Of a DNA stretch of 64,000 nt, positions 1 through 9,491 are shown piece after piece. Origin of the DNA: Ectothiorhodospira shaposhnikovii (GTDB taxonomy: Bacteria > Pseudomonadota > Gammaproteobacteria > Ectothiorhodospirales > Ectothiorhodospiraceae). The notes below the pieces were generated by a model, which saw only the letters and a list, made by a program, of their open reading frames with translations, was not told the origin of the DNA and did not search any database. The stretch spans positions 62,001-126,000 of the forward strand of contig NZ_NRSM01000004.1 in assembly GCF_016584105.1 (NCBI RefSeq), written 5' to 3'. How positions within the stretch are numbered: position 1 is the first letter of the stretch; every line of letters starts with the position of its first letter. The position numbers and the translations under genes were made by a program.

Positions 1-493
1 TCTGAATGATGTTCTCCACATCCTCGCCCACGTAACCCGCCTCGGTGAGGGTGGTGGCGTCGGCGATGGTGAAGGGCACGTTCAGCAGGCGGGCAAGCGT
101 TTCCGCCAGCAGGGTCTTGCCGGAACCGGTGGGGCCGATGAGCAGAATGTTGCTCTTGGCCAGTTCCACGTCGTCCTTGCCCCCGCGGGCTTCCAGACGC
201 TTGTAGTGATTGTACACCGCCACGGAGAGGATCTTCTTGGCACGCTCCTGCCCGATGACGTATTCATCCAGGATCTGCTTGATCTCATGAGGGCGAGGCA
301 ACTTGCTGCCCGCCACGGCGCCCTGTTCCTGCATCTCCTCGCGGATGATGTCGTTGCACAGTTCCACGCATTCATCACAGATGAACACCGACGGACCGGC
401 GATCAGCTTGCGCACCTCATGCTGGCTCTTGCCGCAGAAGGAACAGTAAAGCAGTTTGCCGCTATCCGAATCCTTGCCTTTCTTGTCGCTCAT
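1..493 (-). CDS. clpX: ClpX, ATP-binding subunit of ClpXP protease (C-terminus off window)
   Basis: The first about 164 residues of ClpX, the AAA+ unfoldase that feeds substrates into ClpP in the cytoplasm. Translation from the ATG at 493 gives an N-terminal zinc-binding domain with two CxxC pairs (CSFC and CDEC), the conserved stretch DEYVIGQ, and a Walker A motif GPTGSGKT followed by [11 protein letters not shown]. The gene continues past base 1, so the Walker B, sensor and substrate-loop regions are not visible. It lies downstream of clpP on the same strand with a gap of about 100 bases, the usual tig-clpP-clpX order. Nothing in the visible part is degenerate. Confidence 0.97.
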   Translation of the reverse strand, partial: MSDKKGKDSDSGKLLYCSFCGKSQHEVRKLIAGPSVFICDECVELCNDIIREEMQEQGAVAGSKLPRPHEIKQILDEYVIGQERAKKILSVAVYNHYKRLEARGGKDDVELAKSNILLIGPTGSGKTLLAETLARLLNVPFTIADATTLTEAGYVGEDVENIIQ

Positions 494-598
494 GAGCGGA
501 CCTCAAGTAATACCATTCGGTTACACCTTGCCCCTTTTCGGGACAAGATGCAAGCCGCAACCGGACGCGGTTTTTCCCGTCGTCCGGAACCTTCCGGA

Positions 599-1249
599 TC
601 AGGCCCCCTGGAGCAAACTCCGGCTCTCAAGGACCTTGTCGATGATGCCGTATTCCTGGGCGTCAGCGGCACTCAGGAAGCGGTCGCGCTCGGTATCCTG
701 TTCAATGCGCTCCACCGGCTGGCCGGTGTGCGTGGAAAGGATGCCGTTGAGCTGGTCGCGGACCTTGAGGATCTCCCGGGCGTGGATGTCGATATCCGTT
801 GCCTGACCCTGGAAACCACCCAGGGGCTGGTGGATCATCACCCGGGAATGGGGCAGGCAGTAGCGCTTGCCCGCGGCACCGCCGGCCAGCAGCACCGCGC
901 CCATGCTGGCGGCCTGACCGATGCACAGGGTGCTCACGTCGGGTTTGATGAACTGCATGGTATCGTAGATGGCCAGCCCGGCGGTGACCACACCGCCGGG
1001 GGAATTGATGTAGAGGCTGATGTCCTTGTCGGGGTTTTCAGACTCCAGGAACAGAAGCTGCGCCACAATCACGTTCGCCATGTAGTCCTCCACCGGACCC
1101 ACGACGAAAATCACCCGTTCCTTGAGGAGCCGGGAATAGATGTCGTATGCACGCTCCCCCCGGGCGGTCTGCTCGACCACCATGGGGACCAGATTCAGTG
1201 CCCGGGTATCCAGGGCACCGCCCGCTGCTGCAAACCCACGATCGCTCAT
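599..1249 (-). CDS. clpP: ClpP, proteolytic subunit of Clp protease
   Basis: Serine peptidase (family S14) that forms the tetradecameric chamber of ClpXP/ClpAP. The 216-residue protein is normal length. The catalytic triad is readable: Ser115 in GQAASMGA, His140 in VMIHQP and Asp189 in ERDRF. The segment [16 protein letters not shown] matches the start of the mature chain in relatives, so the first 20 or so residues are probably a propeptide. Its ATG directly follows the tig stop codon with no spacer, which points to translational coupling; clpX follows downstream. Confidence 0.97.
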   Translation of the reverse strand: MSDRGFAAAGGALDTRALNLVPMVVEQTARGERAYDIYSRLLKERVIFVVGPVEDYMANVIVAQLLFLESENPDKDISLYINSPGGVVTAGLAIYDTMQFIKPDVSTLCIGQAASMGAVLLAGGAAGKRYCLPHSRVMIHQPLGGFQGQATDIDIHAREILKVRDQLNGILSTHTGQPVERIEQDTERDRFLSAADAQEYGIIDKVLESRSLLQGA

Positions 1250-2560
1250 TTAGGCCTCGGTCTCCTGAGATGGGTTCATGAGACTATCGAAGCTGATGGA
1301 CTCGTCCTTGACCTGGCACTGTTCCAGCACCCGGTCCACCACCTGCTGCTCAAGAACCATGGCTTCCAGGCCGCTCATGGCCTGCTTGTTATTACGATAG
1401 TACTTCATCACCTGTTCCGGGTCTTCATAACCGGCGGACATGGCTTCCAGCTCTGCCGTGACGCGGGCCTGATCCACGCGGATCTCATCGCGACGGATGA
1501 TCTCGCGAATCACCAGTCCCAGGGCCACCCGGCGACGGGCCTCTTCCTCGAACAGTTCATCCGCCAGATCCGGCACACCCTGGGCGCTGCGACCGAAACG
1601 GGAGATGGCCTGTTCCCGCAGGCGGTCGATCTCGTCCTTGACCACGGCCTTGGGCAGATCCACCGCATTGCGATCGAACAGTGCCTGCATCACCTGGTCT
1701 TTGACCTTGGCCTTGACGGCCTGTTCCATCTCGCGCCCCATGTTCTTGCGCACTTCTTCGCGCAGCTTTTCAACGCCGCCTTCCTCGACGCCGAAGTCCT
1801 TGGCAAATTCGTCATTGACCTCGGGCAGCACGGATTCCTGCACGGCCTTGACCGTGACGGCGAACTCGGCCGGACGACCGGCCAGATGCTCGGCCGGATA
1901 ATCTTCAGGGAAGGTCACGGAAATGGTCTTCTGGTCACCGGCCTTGAGCCCTTCCAGCTGCTCTTCGAAGCCGGGGATCATGCGGCCTTCGCCCAGCTCC
2001 AGGTTGGCCCCCTCGGCACTGCCGCCCTCAAAGACCTCCCCGTCCAGGGTGCCGGTGAAGTCGATGACGATACGGTCACCCTTGGCCGACTCGCGTTCCA
2101 CGTCGGACCACTGGCGGCGCTGCTTGCGCAGGGACTCAACGACCTTGTCCACGTCGGCATCGGTGATGTCCACCTGGGGACGGGTGATCTCCACGCCGCC
2201 CATGTCGGCGGGCACCACCTCGGGGAAGACTTCGAAAACGGCCACATATTCCAGCGCCTGACCGGCTTCGACGGACTTGGGCTCGATATCGGGAGGACCG
2301 GCGGGAATCAGGTTTTCCTGAGTCAGGGCATCCTGATAGGAAGACTGCATCAGTTCACCCAGCACTTCCTGGTAGACCCCGTCGCCATAGCGCTGCTGGA
2401 CCACCTTGAGCGGCACCTTGCCGGGGCGGAAGCCATCAATCTTCACCCGCTTCACCAGGGATTTGAGACGACGATCCACTTCTTCCTGAATCCGCTCGGC
2501 AGGCACCTGAACCGTCATGCGCCGTTCCAGGCTGCTCAAGGACTCCACTGATACTTGCAT
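1250..2560 (-). CDS. tig: Trigger factor, ribosome-associated chaperone and prolyl isomerase
   Basis: Trigger factor binds ribosomal protein L23 at the tunnel exit and shields nascent chains. The 436-residue length is typical. The ribosome-docking signature GFRPGKVP is at residues 43-50. A central FKBP-type PPIase domain (around residues 150-240, beginning near KGDRIVIDFTGTLDG) and the C-terminal helical arms follow. It is the first gene of a tig-clpP-clpX unit on the minus strand, downstream of the tRNA cluster as in many gammaproteobacteria. The stop codon abuts the clpP start. Confidence 0.97.
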   Translation of the reverse strand: MQVSVESLSSLERRMTVQVPAERIQEEVDRRLKSLVKRVKIDGFRPGKVPLKVVQQRYGDGVYQEVLGELMQSSYQDALTQENLIPAGPPDIEPKSVEAGQALEYVAVFEVFPEVVPADMGGVEITRPQVDITDADVDKVVESLRKQRRQWSDVERESAKGDRIVIDFTGTLDGEVFEGGSAEGANLELGEGRMIPGFEEQLEGLKAGDQKTISVTFPEDYPAEHLAGRPAEFAVTVKAVQESVLPEVNDEFAKDFGVEEGGVEKLREEVRKNMGREMEQAVKAKVKDQVMQALFDRNAVDLPKAVVKDEIDRLREQAISRFGRSAQGVPDLADELFEEEARRRVALGLVIREIIRRDEIRVDQARVTAELEAMSAGYEDPEQVMKYYRNNKQAMSGLEAMVLEQQVVDRVLEQCQVKDESISFDSLMNPSQETEA

Positions 2561-2723
2561 GGACTGAAAACCTCTTCGCGTCGTTCGCGTCTATTTCAGA
2601 ATTCTTGGACTTGGCAAGACCCGGGACCCGAGGGCACCGTGCGTGCGCCCTTCATGCCACCCGGCCAATCGCCGAATCCCTGAGGGTGTGTCTGCCGGAC
2701 ACGCATTGCCGATGGCTTGAACA

Positions 2724-2808
2724 TGGTGCGAAAGGAGAGACTCGAACTCTCACGGGTTACCCCACTGGAACCTAAATCCAGCGCGTCTACCAGTTCCGCC
2801 ACTTTCGC
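2724..2808 (-). tRNA. tRNA-Leu (anticodon TAG)
   Basis: An 85-base cloverleaf including an encoded CCA end. The acceptor strand GCGAAAG pairs with CTTTCGC, the T-loop reads GTTCGAGTC, and the anticodon loop TTTAGGT carries TAG. The variable arm is long, as expected for class II leucine tRNA. It is the last gene of the five-tRNA cluster and lies after an internal terminator-like hairpin. Confidence 0.96.
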
Positions 2809-2885
2809 CAAACACCGTCACTACCGTGACGTAGCAGGGCATTATACAGGCACGCCCGCAGCTTCATAACCCTGCCCCACAATGC

Positions 2886-2910
2886 AAAAAGGCCCGACAA
2901 TCGTCGGGCC
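2886..2910 (-). terminator. Rho-independent terminator between tRNA-Lys and tRNA-Leu
   Basis: Read on the minus strand, an 8-bp perfect stem (GGCCCGAC / GTCGGGCC) with a four-base loop is followed at once by TTTTT. It sits just 3' of tRNA-Lys. It could end part of the transcripts before tRNA-Leu, so tRNA-Leu may be expressed by readthrough or processed separately. Confidence 0.7.
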
Positions 2911-2929
2911 TCCTGCATATCCGGACAAG

Positions 2930-3005
2930 TGGTGGGCCGTGTAGGAATCGAACCTACAACCAATGGATTAAGAGTCCACTGCTCTACCAATTGAGCTAAC
3001 GGCCC
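2930..3005 (-). tRNA. tRNA-Lys (anticodon CTT)
   Basis: A 76-base cloverleaf with encoded CCA. The acceptor GGGCCGT pairs with ACGGCCC, the D-arm contains AGCTCAATTGGTAGAGC, the T-loop reads GGTTCGATTCC, and the anticodon loop CTCTTAA carries CTT. This is the isoacceptor for AAG rather than the more common TTT species. Confidence 0.96.
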
Positions 3006-3079
3006 AGGAACACGACTTTTCGTTTCACGCTTCCATGGTGCGGCATCCTGAGAATGCCTGCATGATCATCCCTGTCAAA

Positions 3080-3156
3080 TGGGGTGGCCGACGGGGCTCG
3101 AACCCGCGACAACCGGAATCACAATCCGGGACTCTACCATCTGAGCTACGGCCACC
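3080..3156 (-). tRNA. tRNA-His (anticodon GTG)
   Basis: Cloverleaf with encoded CCA. The anticodon loop TTGTGAT carries GTG and the T-loop reads GGTTCGAGCC. The base opposite the C discriminator is a G at position -1, the identity element of histidine tRNA, so I include it in the span. Confidence 0.96.
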
Positions 3157-3192
3157 ATAAAACAGCACTGCTATCACATCAAACCAGACAAT

Positions 3193-3269
3193 TGGCGCGC
3201 CCGGCAGGACTCGAACCTGCAACCCTCGGCTTAGAAGGCCGATGCTCTATCCGGTTGAGCTACAGGCGC
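3193..3269 (-). tRNA. tRNA-Arg (anticodon TCT)
   Basis: A 77-base cloverleaf with encoded CCA. The acceptor GCGCCTG pairs with CGGGCGC (one G-U pair), the anticodon loop CTTCTAA carries TCT, and the T-loop reads GGTTCGAGTCC. It decodes AGA, a rare codon in GC-rich genomes. Confidence 0.96.
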
Positions 3270-3296
3270 CTGAACTGTACCGCCCGGCGGTTCAAA

Positions 3297-3373
3297 TGGT
3301 CGGGGTAGAGGGATTCGAACCCCCGACATCCTGCTCCCAAAGCAGGCGCGCTACCAGACTGCGCTATACCCCG
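3297..3373 (-). tRNA. tRNA-Pro (anticodon TGG)
   Basis: A 77-base cloverleaf with encoded CCA. The acceptor CGGGGTA pairs with TACCCCG, the anticodon loop TTTGGGA carries TGG, and the T-loop reads GGTTCGAATCC. It is the first gene of the tRNA operon, about 50 bases after the promoter. Confidence 0.96.
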
Positions 3374-3420
3374 GATTTCCCGAGCACCGCAAGCAGTCAA
3401 GGGCGATGCCGAAGGCGCGT

Positions 3421-3449
3421 ATAATACGCAGAACCCGGGACATCGTCAA
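3421..3449 (-). promoter_or_regulatory. Sigma-70 promoter of the tRNA cluster
   Basis: On the minus strand TTGACG (-35), exactly 17 bases of spacer, then TATTAT (-10), followed by the GC-rich discriminator ACGCGCC. The strong match and GC-rich discriminator are typical of stable-RNA promoters under growth-rate or stringent control. It precedes tRNA-Pro and has no other gene to serve. Confidence 0.8.
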
Positions 3450-3505
3450 TCCCATCATGCATTCCGAAACACCCCCGGCCATCATGGACGCCCCACCGGG
3501 CGATA

Positions 3506-4273
3506 TCAGCCCTCCCCGCCCTCGGACGACACGCGCTGCAGACGCCGGCGCCGCCAGCGAAACAGCATCAGCGCCGGCCCCGAGAGGGCATAAACCACAA
3601 ATCCGAGCCAAAGCACCTTCGGCGGATCAATGGCCGTGAGCATCACCGCCAGCAGCACCGCGATGACCACGAAAAAGGGGACCCGGTGACGAAAGTCCAT
3701 ATCCTTGAAACTGAAATAGGTGAGACTGCTCACCATGGCCGCCCCGCACAGGACGGTGATCAACAGCGCGGGCAACATCATGCCGGCACCGGAAAACTCC
3801 AGGTCGTTCCAGACCCAGACCAGCCCCATCATGACGGCGGCGGAGGCCGGGCTGGGCAAACCCTGGAAAAACCGCTTGTCCGCCACCCCCAGCTTGGTGT
3901 TGAAACGGGCCAGGCGCAGGGCCGCGGCAGCGGTATAGAAGAAGGCGGCCACCAATCCCAGTTGGCCAAGCCCGTTCAGCACCCACAGGTACATGACCAC
4001 CGCCGGCGCCACCCCGAAGGACACCATGTCTGCCAGGGAATCGTACTCGGCCCCGAAGGCACTCTGGGTGTGGGTCAGCCGCGCCACCCGCCCATCCACG
4101 CCATCCAGCACCATGGCGACGAAGACCGATATGGCCGCGGCGATGAAATCCCCGTTGATGGCCGCCATGATGGCAAAAAACCCGGCGAACAGCGCCGCCG
4201 TGGTGAACAGATTGGGCAGAAGGTAGATCCCCTTGCGCCCCTTGGGATGTTCGGGTTGCGACTCCATCATCAC
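3506..4273 (-). CDS. pssA: CDP-diacylglycerol-serine O-phosphatidyltransferase
   Basis: Makes phosphatidylserine from CDP-diacylglycerol and serine at the inner membrane. The 255-residue protein has the complete CDP-alcohol phosphotransferase signature, with D57, D60-G61, A64-R65, G74, D78 and D82 at the canonical spacing. Several hydrophobic membrane helices surround it, for example near residues 20-55 and 95-115. This is the multispanning subclass II form, not the peripheral E. coli type. Its start overlaps the end of the psd-like gene by four bases (ATGA), so the two are translationally coupled. Confidence 0.95.
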   Translation of the reverse strand: MMMESQPEHPKGRKGIYLLPNLFTTAALFAGFFAIMAAINGDFIAAAISVFVAMVLDGVDGRVARLTHTQSAFGAEYDSLADMVSFGVAPAVVMYLWVLNGLGQLGLVAAFFYTAAAALRLARFNTKLGVADKRFFQGLPSPASAAVMMGLVWVWNDLEFSGAGMMLPALLITVLCGAAMVSSLTYFSFKDMDFRHRVPFFVVIAVLLAVMLTAIDPPKVLWLGFVVYALSGPALMLFRWRRRRLQRVSSEGGEG

Positions 4274-4938
4274 GCCCCTCCCGCCGATTCTTTTTTGTGC
4301 AACAAGGTGGCAATCACGTTGACCCCCGCCAGAACCGTCTGACCGGGCTTCACGTCCACTCTGGCATTATCGGGCAGATAGAGTTCCACCGGGCGCCAGA
4401 AACCCAGAAACCCGCAGCGCCTGCCCTGCCCCAGCCGCTCGCCGGCATGCGCCAGGATGCTCAGGCGATGGGGCCAGCGCCGACGATCCGTGGCCATGAC
4501 CACGTCCTCCTTCTCGTCGGTCTGCAGCCAGATGGCAAAACGACCCTCGGCCTCCGCCACTTCCTGACCCTCGCCACCCGCCCAGTACTGCTGGAACTTG
4601 CCTTCTATCGGACTGTGGACATTGAATTCGCCGAAACGGCGCTGCTGCAGGGTGACACGGGTGGTCCGGCGATTCAGGAACGGGTCATGACATTCGCACA
4701 CCTCGGCCACCACCGCATCCACGGGACTGACCACCGCCAGCGGATTGGGCGGGGTCTTGCGCGGCATGTCACGGAACATCACCAGCGCGGCGATCAGCAA
4801 AAACCAGGTCGGGAATGCCCACAGGCCCAGAAAAAAATGCGCCAGGGCCACCAGAACGGCGACCTGGGCCAGATAGGGGCGTCCTTCCGGAGCAATGGGA
4901 AGCATGGATGTACCCCGCACGAAAGGCCCGAAGGGCAT
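4270..4938 (-). CDS. Phosphatidylserine decarboxylase-like protein lacking the pyruvoyl serine
   Basis: A 222-residue member of the short phosphatidylserine decarboxylase family (the form usually found next to pssA). Two N-terminal hydrophobic segments (about residues 22-56) and the region RVTLQQRRFGEFNVHSPIEG match the family. Active enzymes cut themselves at a Gly-Ser in a motif like FGSR and turn the serine into the pyruvoyl cofactor. Here the aligned stretch reads GFLGFWRPVELYLP (residues 176-189): Gly-Ser is replaced by Trp181-Arg182. I checked this in the bases at 4381-4440 and there is no frameshift. As read, the protein should not self-process, so decarboxylation is doubtful. The gene sits between ilvC and pssA. 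Confidence 0.85.
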   Translation of the reverse strand: MPFGPFVRGTSMLPIAPEGRPYLAQVAVLVALAHFFLGLWAFPTWFLLIAALVMFRDMPRKTPPNPLAVVSPVDAVVAEVCECHDPFLNRRTTRVTLQQRRFGEFNVHSPIEGKFQQYWAGGEGQEVAEAEGRFAIWLQTDEKEDVVMATDRRRWPHRLSILAHAGERLGQGRRCGFLGFWRPVELYLPDNARVDVKPGQTVLAGVNVIATLLHKKESAGGA

Positions 4939-4964
4939 GATCGCCTTCGAGCTGGATGACAGAC

Positions 4965-4999
4965 ATGACAGGGGCTGCGCCTGGCGCAGCCCCTGTCAT
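4965..4999 (-). terminator. Strong hairpin between ilvC and the psd-like gene
   Basis: A perfect 15-bp inverted repeat (ATGACAGGGGCTGCG and its complement) with a five-base loop lies 18 bases after the ilvC stop. No run of T follows on the minus strand, so it may act as an mRNA 3'-end stabiliser or partial, factor-dependent terminator that separates ilvC from the phospholipid genes. Confidence 0.55.
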
Positions 5000-5016
5000 C
5001 ACAACACCACGAAAGA

Positions 5017-6090
<1,074 letters not shown>

Positions 6091-6585
6091 TCAAAGCCTG
6101 AGGGCCACGTCGCCGCGGGCAATGCCCATGACGCCGGAGCGTACCACTTCAACCACCTCGAAACCGCGTACCGCGTCGATGAAGGCATCCAGCTTGGGGC
6201 TGTCGCCGGTCAGCTCCACCACATAGGCGGTGGCGCTTACATCGATGATGTGGCCGCGAAAGATCTCGGTCATGCGCACGACCTCGGCCCGCTGCTCACC
6301 GTCCTGGACCTTGAGCTTCACCATCATCATCTCGCGTTCGATGTGGCGATGCTCGGTCAGGTCCAGCAACTTGACCACGTCCACCAGCTTGTTGAGCTGC
6401 TTGGTGATCTGCTCGATCACCTCATCGGACCCCCGGGTCACCAGGGTCAGGCGGGACAGGGTCGGGTCCTCGGTGGGGGCCACGGTGAGAGACTCGATAT
6501 TGTAGCCACGGGCCGAGAACAGTCCGGCCACCCGGGACAGGGCGCCGGACTCGTTTTCCATCAGGATTGAGATTATGTGTCTCAT
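6091..6585 (-). CDS. ilvH: Acetolactate synthase small (regulatory) subunit
   Basis: The 164-residue regulatory subunit that activates the large subunit and confers valine feedback inhibition. An N-terminal ACT domain begins ISILMENESGALSRVAGLF, and the C-terminal domain follows from about residue 80. The start lies seven bases after the ilvI stop, so the two subunits are cotranslated. The length is that of the IlvH type, not the short IlvN/IlvM type. Confidence 0.96.
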   Translation of the reverse strand: MRHIISILMENESGALSRVAGLFSARGYNIESLTVAPTEDPTLSRLTLVTRGSDEVIEQITKQLNKLVDVVKLLDLTEHRHIEREMMMVKLKVQDGEQRAEVVRMTEIFRGHIIDVSATAYVVELTGDSPKLDAFIDAVRGFEVVEVVRSGVMGIARGDVALRL

Positions 6586-6592
6586 GGTCGCA

Positions 6593-8308
6593 TCACAGGA
6601 GGATCATTTCGTTCTGGCCCGCACCGGCCGGAACCATGGGATAGACGTTCTCGCTCTGGTCGGTGACGAAGTCCATGAACACCAGGCGATCCTTCATCTT
6701 CAGGGCCTCCTGGATGGCGCCTTCCACGTCACCCGGCTGTTCGATGCGCATGCCCACGTGGCCGTAGGCCTCCGCCAGCTGCACGAAATCGGGCAACGCA
6801 TCCATGTAGGACATGGCATAGCGCCCCTGATAGAAGAATTCCTGCCACTGGCGCACCATGCCCATGTAGCGGTTGTTCAGCGCCACCACCTTGATGGGCA
6901 GATGGTACTGCAGGGCGGTGGACAGTTCCTGGATGCACATCTGGATGCTGGCCTCGCCGGTGACGCAGACCACGGTCTCGTCCGGATGGGCGATCTGGGT
7001 GCCGATGGCCGCCGGCAGACCGAAGCCCATGGTGCCAAGGCCGCCGGAGTTGATCCAGCGATTGGGCTTGTCAAAGCCGTAGAACTGGGCCGTCCACATC
7101 TGGTGCTGACCCACGTCGGAACAGACGAAGGCATCACCCTTGGTCAGGCGCCAGAGGGTCTCCAGCACATGCTGGGGCTTGATCAGCTCACTGGTCTTGT
7201 CGTACTTGAGACAGTCCATGGCCCGCCATTCGTCGATCTGCTTCCACCACTTGGCCAGGGCCTCCTGATCGGGCCGGGCCTCGCCGGCCTTGATCTCCTT
7301 GATCATGGCCTTGAGCACCGGGTCCACCTGTCCCACGATGGGTACATCCACCTTCACGTTCTTGGAAATGGAGGCCGGGTCCACGTCCACATGGACGATG
7401 CGGGCATGGGGGCAGAATTTCTCGATGTTGCCGGTGACCCGGTCATCGAAGCGGGCACCGATGGCGATGAGCACGTCGGCATGGTGCATGGCCATGTTGG
7501 CCTCGTAGGTGCCGTGCATGCCCAACATGCCCAGGAACTGCCGGTCGGACGCCGGATAGCCACCCAGACCCATGAGGGTGTTGGTGATGGGGTAGTTCAA
7601 CAGCCGGGTCAGCTCCGTCAGGGACTTGGCCGCATTGCCCAGGATCACGCCGCCGCCGGTATAGAGCATGGGCTGTTTTGCCGACAGGATCAGGTCCACC
7701 GCCTTGCGGATCTGCCCGGGATGCCCCTTCACCGTGGGGTTGTAGGAGCGCATCTTGATGGTCTTGGGATAGCTGAACTCGAAACGGGCGGCGGTGATGT
7801 CCTTGGGGATGTCCACCACCACGGGCCCCGGACGGCCGGTGGTGGCCACATAGAAGGCCTTCTTGATGGTGGTGGCCAGATCCTTGACATCCTTGACCAG
7901 GAAATTGTGCTTCACGCAGGGACGGGTGATGCCCACGGTATCCACTTCCTGGAAGGCATCGTTGCCGATCAGGCTGGTGGGCACCTGGCCGGTGAAGATC
8001 ACCATGGGCACGGAGTCCATGTAGGCATCGGCAATACCGGTGACGGCATTGGTGGCGCCGGGACCGGAAGTCACCAGGACCACGCCGGGCTTGCCGGTGG
8101 ACTTGGCGAAACCTTCGGCGGCATGTACCGCCCCCTGTTCATGTCGCACGAGGATATGCTTGACCTTATCCTGCCGGTACAGGGCGTCGTAGATGTGAAG
8201 TACGGAGCCGCCGGGGTACCCGAATATCAGATCAGCACCTTCCTCCTGCAGACAGCGGACGAAAATCTCGGCACCGGTCAATTCCACGGTCTTGGTCTCC
8301 TGCTGCAT
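6593..8308 (-). CDS. ilvI: Acetolactate synthase large (catalytic) subunit
   Basis: Thiamine-diphosphate enzyme that condenses two pyruvates, or pyruvate and 2-oxobutyrate, at the start of branched-chain amino acid synthesis. The 571 residues include the cofactor-activating glutamate in [14 protein letters not shown] and the TPP/Mg motif region [12 protein letters not shown] ending in NNRYMG. The usual GDG is GEA here; a glutamate at this site is, from memory, also seen in other gammaproteobacterial IlvI proteins. It is the first gene of ilvI-ilvH-ilvC. Confidence 0.96.
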   Translation of the reverse strand: MQQETKTVELTGAEIFVRCLQEEGADLIFGYPGGSVLHIYDALYRQDKVKHILVRHEQGAVHAAEGFAKSTGKPGVVLVTSGPGATNAVTGIADAYMDSVPMVIFTGQVPTSLIGNDAFQEVDTVGITRPCVKHNFLVKDVKDLATTIKKAFYVATTGRPGPVVVDIPKDITAARFEFSYPKTIKMRSYNPTVKGHPGQIRKAVDLILSAKQPMLYTGGGVILGNAAKSLTELTRLLNYPITNTLMGLGGYPASDRQFLGMLGMHGTYEANMAMHHADVLIAIGARFDDRVTGNIEKFCPHARIVHVDVDPASISKNVKVDVPIVGQVDPVLKAMIKEIKAGEARPDQEALAKWWKQIDEWRAMDCLKYDKTSELIKPQHVLETLWRLTKGDAFVCSDVGQHQMWTAQFYGFDKPNRWINSGGLGTMGFGLPAAIGTQIAHPDETVVCVTGEASIQMCIQELSTALQYHLPIKVVALNNRYMGMVRQWQEFFYQGRYAMSYMDALPDFVQLAEAYGHVGMRIEQPGDVEGAIQEALKMKDRLVFMDFVTDQSENVYPMVPAGAGQNEMILL

Positions 8309-8665
8309 AAGAAGCTTGCCTGCTCTGGGCTGACTCCATCCCGAGGCGGCCCATGGAAGGCTTCACCCGCGGAACGAAGGGGAAAAGGCTCGATAATAAT
8401 ATGTCGGGGCATGAATTTCACCATCTCCCTGAAATACCCCTCTCCCATGCCCGCTGCCCGCGCACGCAAAGCCGGGCATGCCCGCCCGTAACGGGCCGGA
8501 TGGCATGTCCCGGGCTCCATGGAGTCTGGTTCATGGGGGCATGAAAAGGTTTTGTCACGCCCGGCACCAGGGTGGGAACCCTGGAAATCCGGGGGGATGG
8601 CGGGCAGTTCAGCCAGGATATCCGTCTGGATGTGCGGGAGCACCCCTGGGTGGGGTGAATGCGCC
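8309..8665. other. Intergenic region upstream of ilvI
   Basis: I see no gene here. On the minus strand there is a TATTAT at 8394-8401 that could be a -10 element for the ilv operon, but no good -35 at the right distance. GC-rich palindromes occur at about 8480-8500 (around GCCCGTAACGGGC). I looked for a Val/Ile/Leu-rich leader peptide with a terminator/antiterminator and did not find a convincing one. Confidence 0.4.
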
Positions 8666-9055
8666 CTACCCGCCCCAGCCGTATTGCTCGAAGAATCTGG
8701 GCAACATGTCCAGCATCTCGTCCCGGGTAAAGAAGCGATCGGCCCGGGCCAGCCGCATCTGATCCCGCAGATCCTCATCCCCACCGAAGCAGAATACCGG
8801 GATGTTGACCTGATACGCCATTCGCAGGGTCCGTATCACGTCCAGGGGATCAAACGTACCTTCCTCGTCCAGGTCCACCAGCATAAAGCGGTGGAGCAGG
8901 ATGTCGTTCCAGTCCCCCAGTTCCGCCAGATCCGTGGCCACCACCCGGGTCCAGCCGATGGGTGCCACCATGTCCAGATCAGACAGCAGGGGTTCACGGG
9001 ACGTCATGACGATGAATCTGCGATCCAGGCGGGACTGAATGGAAGCCCGGTTCAC
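8666..9055 (-). CDS. Conserved-looking protein with a receiver-like fold, unknown function
   Basis: I do not recognise a named family. The about 129-residue protein has the alternating pattern of a response-regulator receiver domain: RFIVMTSREP, then RFMLVDLDEEGTFDPLDVIRTLR, then VPVFCFGG, and a C-terminal helix DEMLDMLPRFFEQYG. The phosphorylation site is not certain: VDLDEE could supply an aspartate, but the lysine near the end of a true receiver is not evident. The start is uncertain. A GTG at 9094 overlaps the upstream gene by 29 bases; I chose the GTG at 9055, ten bases after that gene's stop; an internal ATG is at 9007. Confidence 0.55.
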   Translation of the reverse strand: MNRASIQSRLDRRFIVMTSREPLLSDLDMVAPIGWTRVVATDLAELGDWNDILLHRFMLVDLDEEGTFDPLDVIRTLRMAYQVNIPVFCFGGDEDLRDQMRLARADRFFTRDEMLDMLPRFFEQYGWGG

Positions 9056-9065
9056 GCCTGACTGT

Positions 9066-9434
9066 TCACGAAAAGTGCCTGAAGTAGAAATCACTGTGCG
9101 CCAGCTCCTCGTATAGCCTGACCCGCTCCTCCATTCCCAGTTTCAGGATCCGGATCAGGGCCAGTGCCTGTTGACCATCGACGATGTGCATTCGCCCCAC
9201 CAGATCCTCATCCGGCGCTAGGCAGTGGGCAGCCAGGGGGTCGGGGTCTTCCACATAGAGCAGAAAGGCCTCGCAATCCTTGTCGTCCGGGTCCAGGGGT
9301 TGCATCACCACCCTGCCCAACCAGGCCAGGCGTGCCACCTGGTTGAACTGGCGGATATCGAACTTTCTGCCCTTCCGGTAGCGGTTGAGCTCGTTACGGA
9401 TATCACTGACCCGGCCAATCCTGACTTCCTTCAT
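9066..9434 (-). CDS. Unknown protein upstream of the receiver-like gene
   Basis: About 122 residues, soluble, with no signal peptide or membrane segment and no motif I can name. It opens MKEVRIGRVSDIRNELNRYRKGRKFD and is rich in charged residues. A TTG at 9470 would lengthen it by 12 residues, but the ATG at 9434 is a better start. It is 57 bases after the lipS2 stop and is followed by the receiver-like gene, so the pair may form a two-gene unit or the tail of the lipoate operon. Confidence 0.55.
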   Translation of the reverse strand: MKEVRIGRVSDIRNELNRYRKGRKFDIRQFNQVARLAWLGRVVMQPLDPDDKDCEAFLLYVEDPDPLAAHCLAPDEDLVGRMHIVDGQQALALIRILKLGMEERVRLYEELAHSDFYFRHFS

Positions 9435-9442
9435 AAGATTTA

Positions 9443-9470
9443 ACTCTAGCCTTATTCCCGAAAAGGTCAA
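9443..9470 (-). promoter_or_regulatory. Possible promoter of the two-gene unknown unit
   Basis: On the minus strand TTGACC, 16 bases, then TAGAGT, just before the ATG at 9434. If used, the mRNA would have a very short leader. The -10 is a 4/6 match, so this is tentative. Confidence 0.35.
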
Positions 9471-9491
9471 CCCCCTCTGAGCAGACCGTGC

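Noticed and set aside
206-2551. A 781-residue plus-strand frame across clpX, clpP and tig
   Set aside because: Antisense shadow of well-identified genes in GC-rich DNA; its sequence is low-complexity, rich in His, Leu and Gly.
8278-8411. Possible ilv leader peptide with three isoleucines (MPRHIIIEP)
   Set aside because: The frame runs 44 codons into ilvI and no terminator/antiterminator pair is seen. The ATT repeats more likely reflect a -10-like TATTAT.
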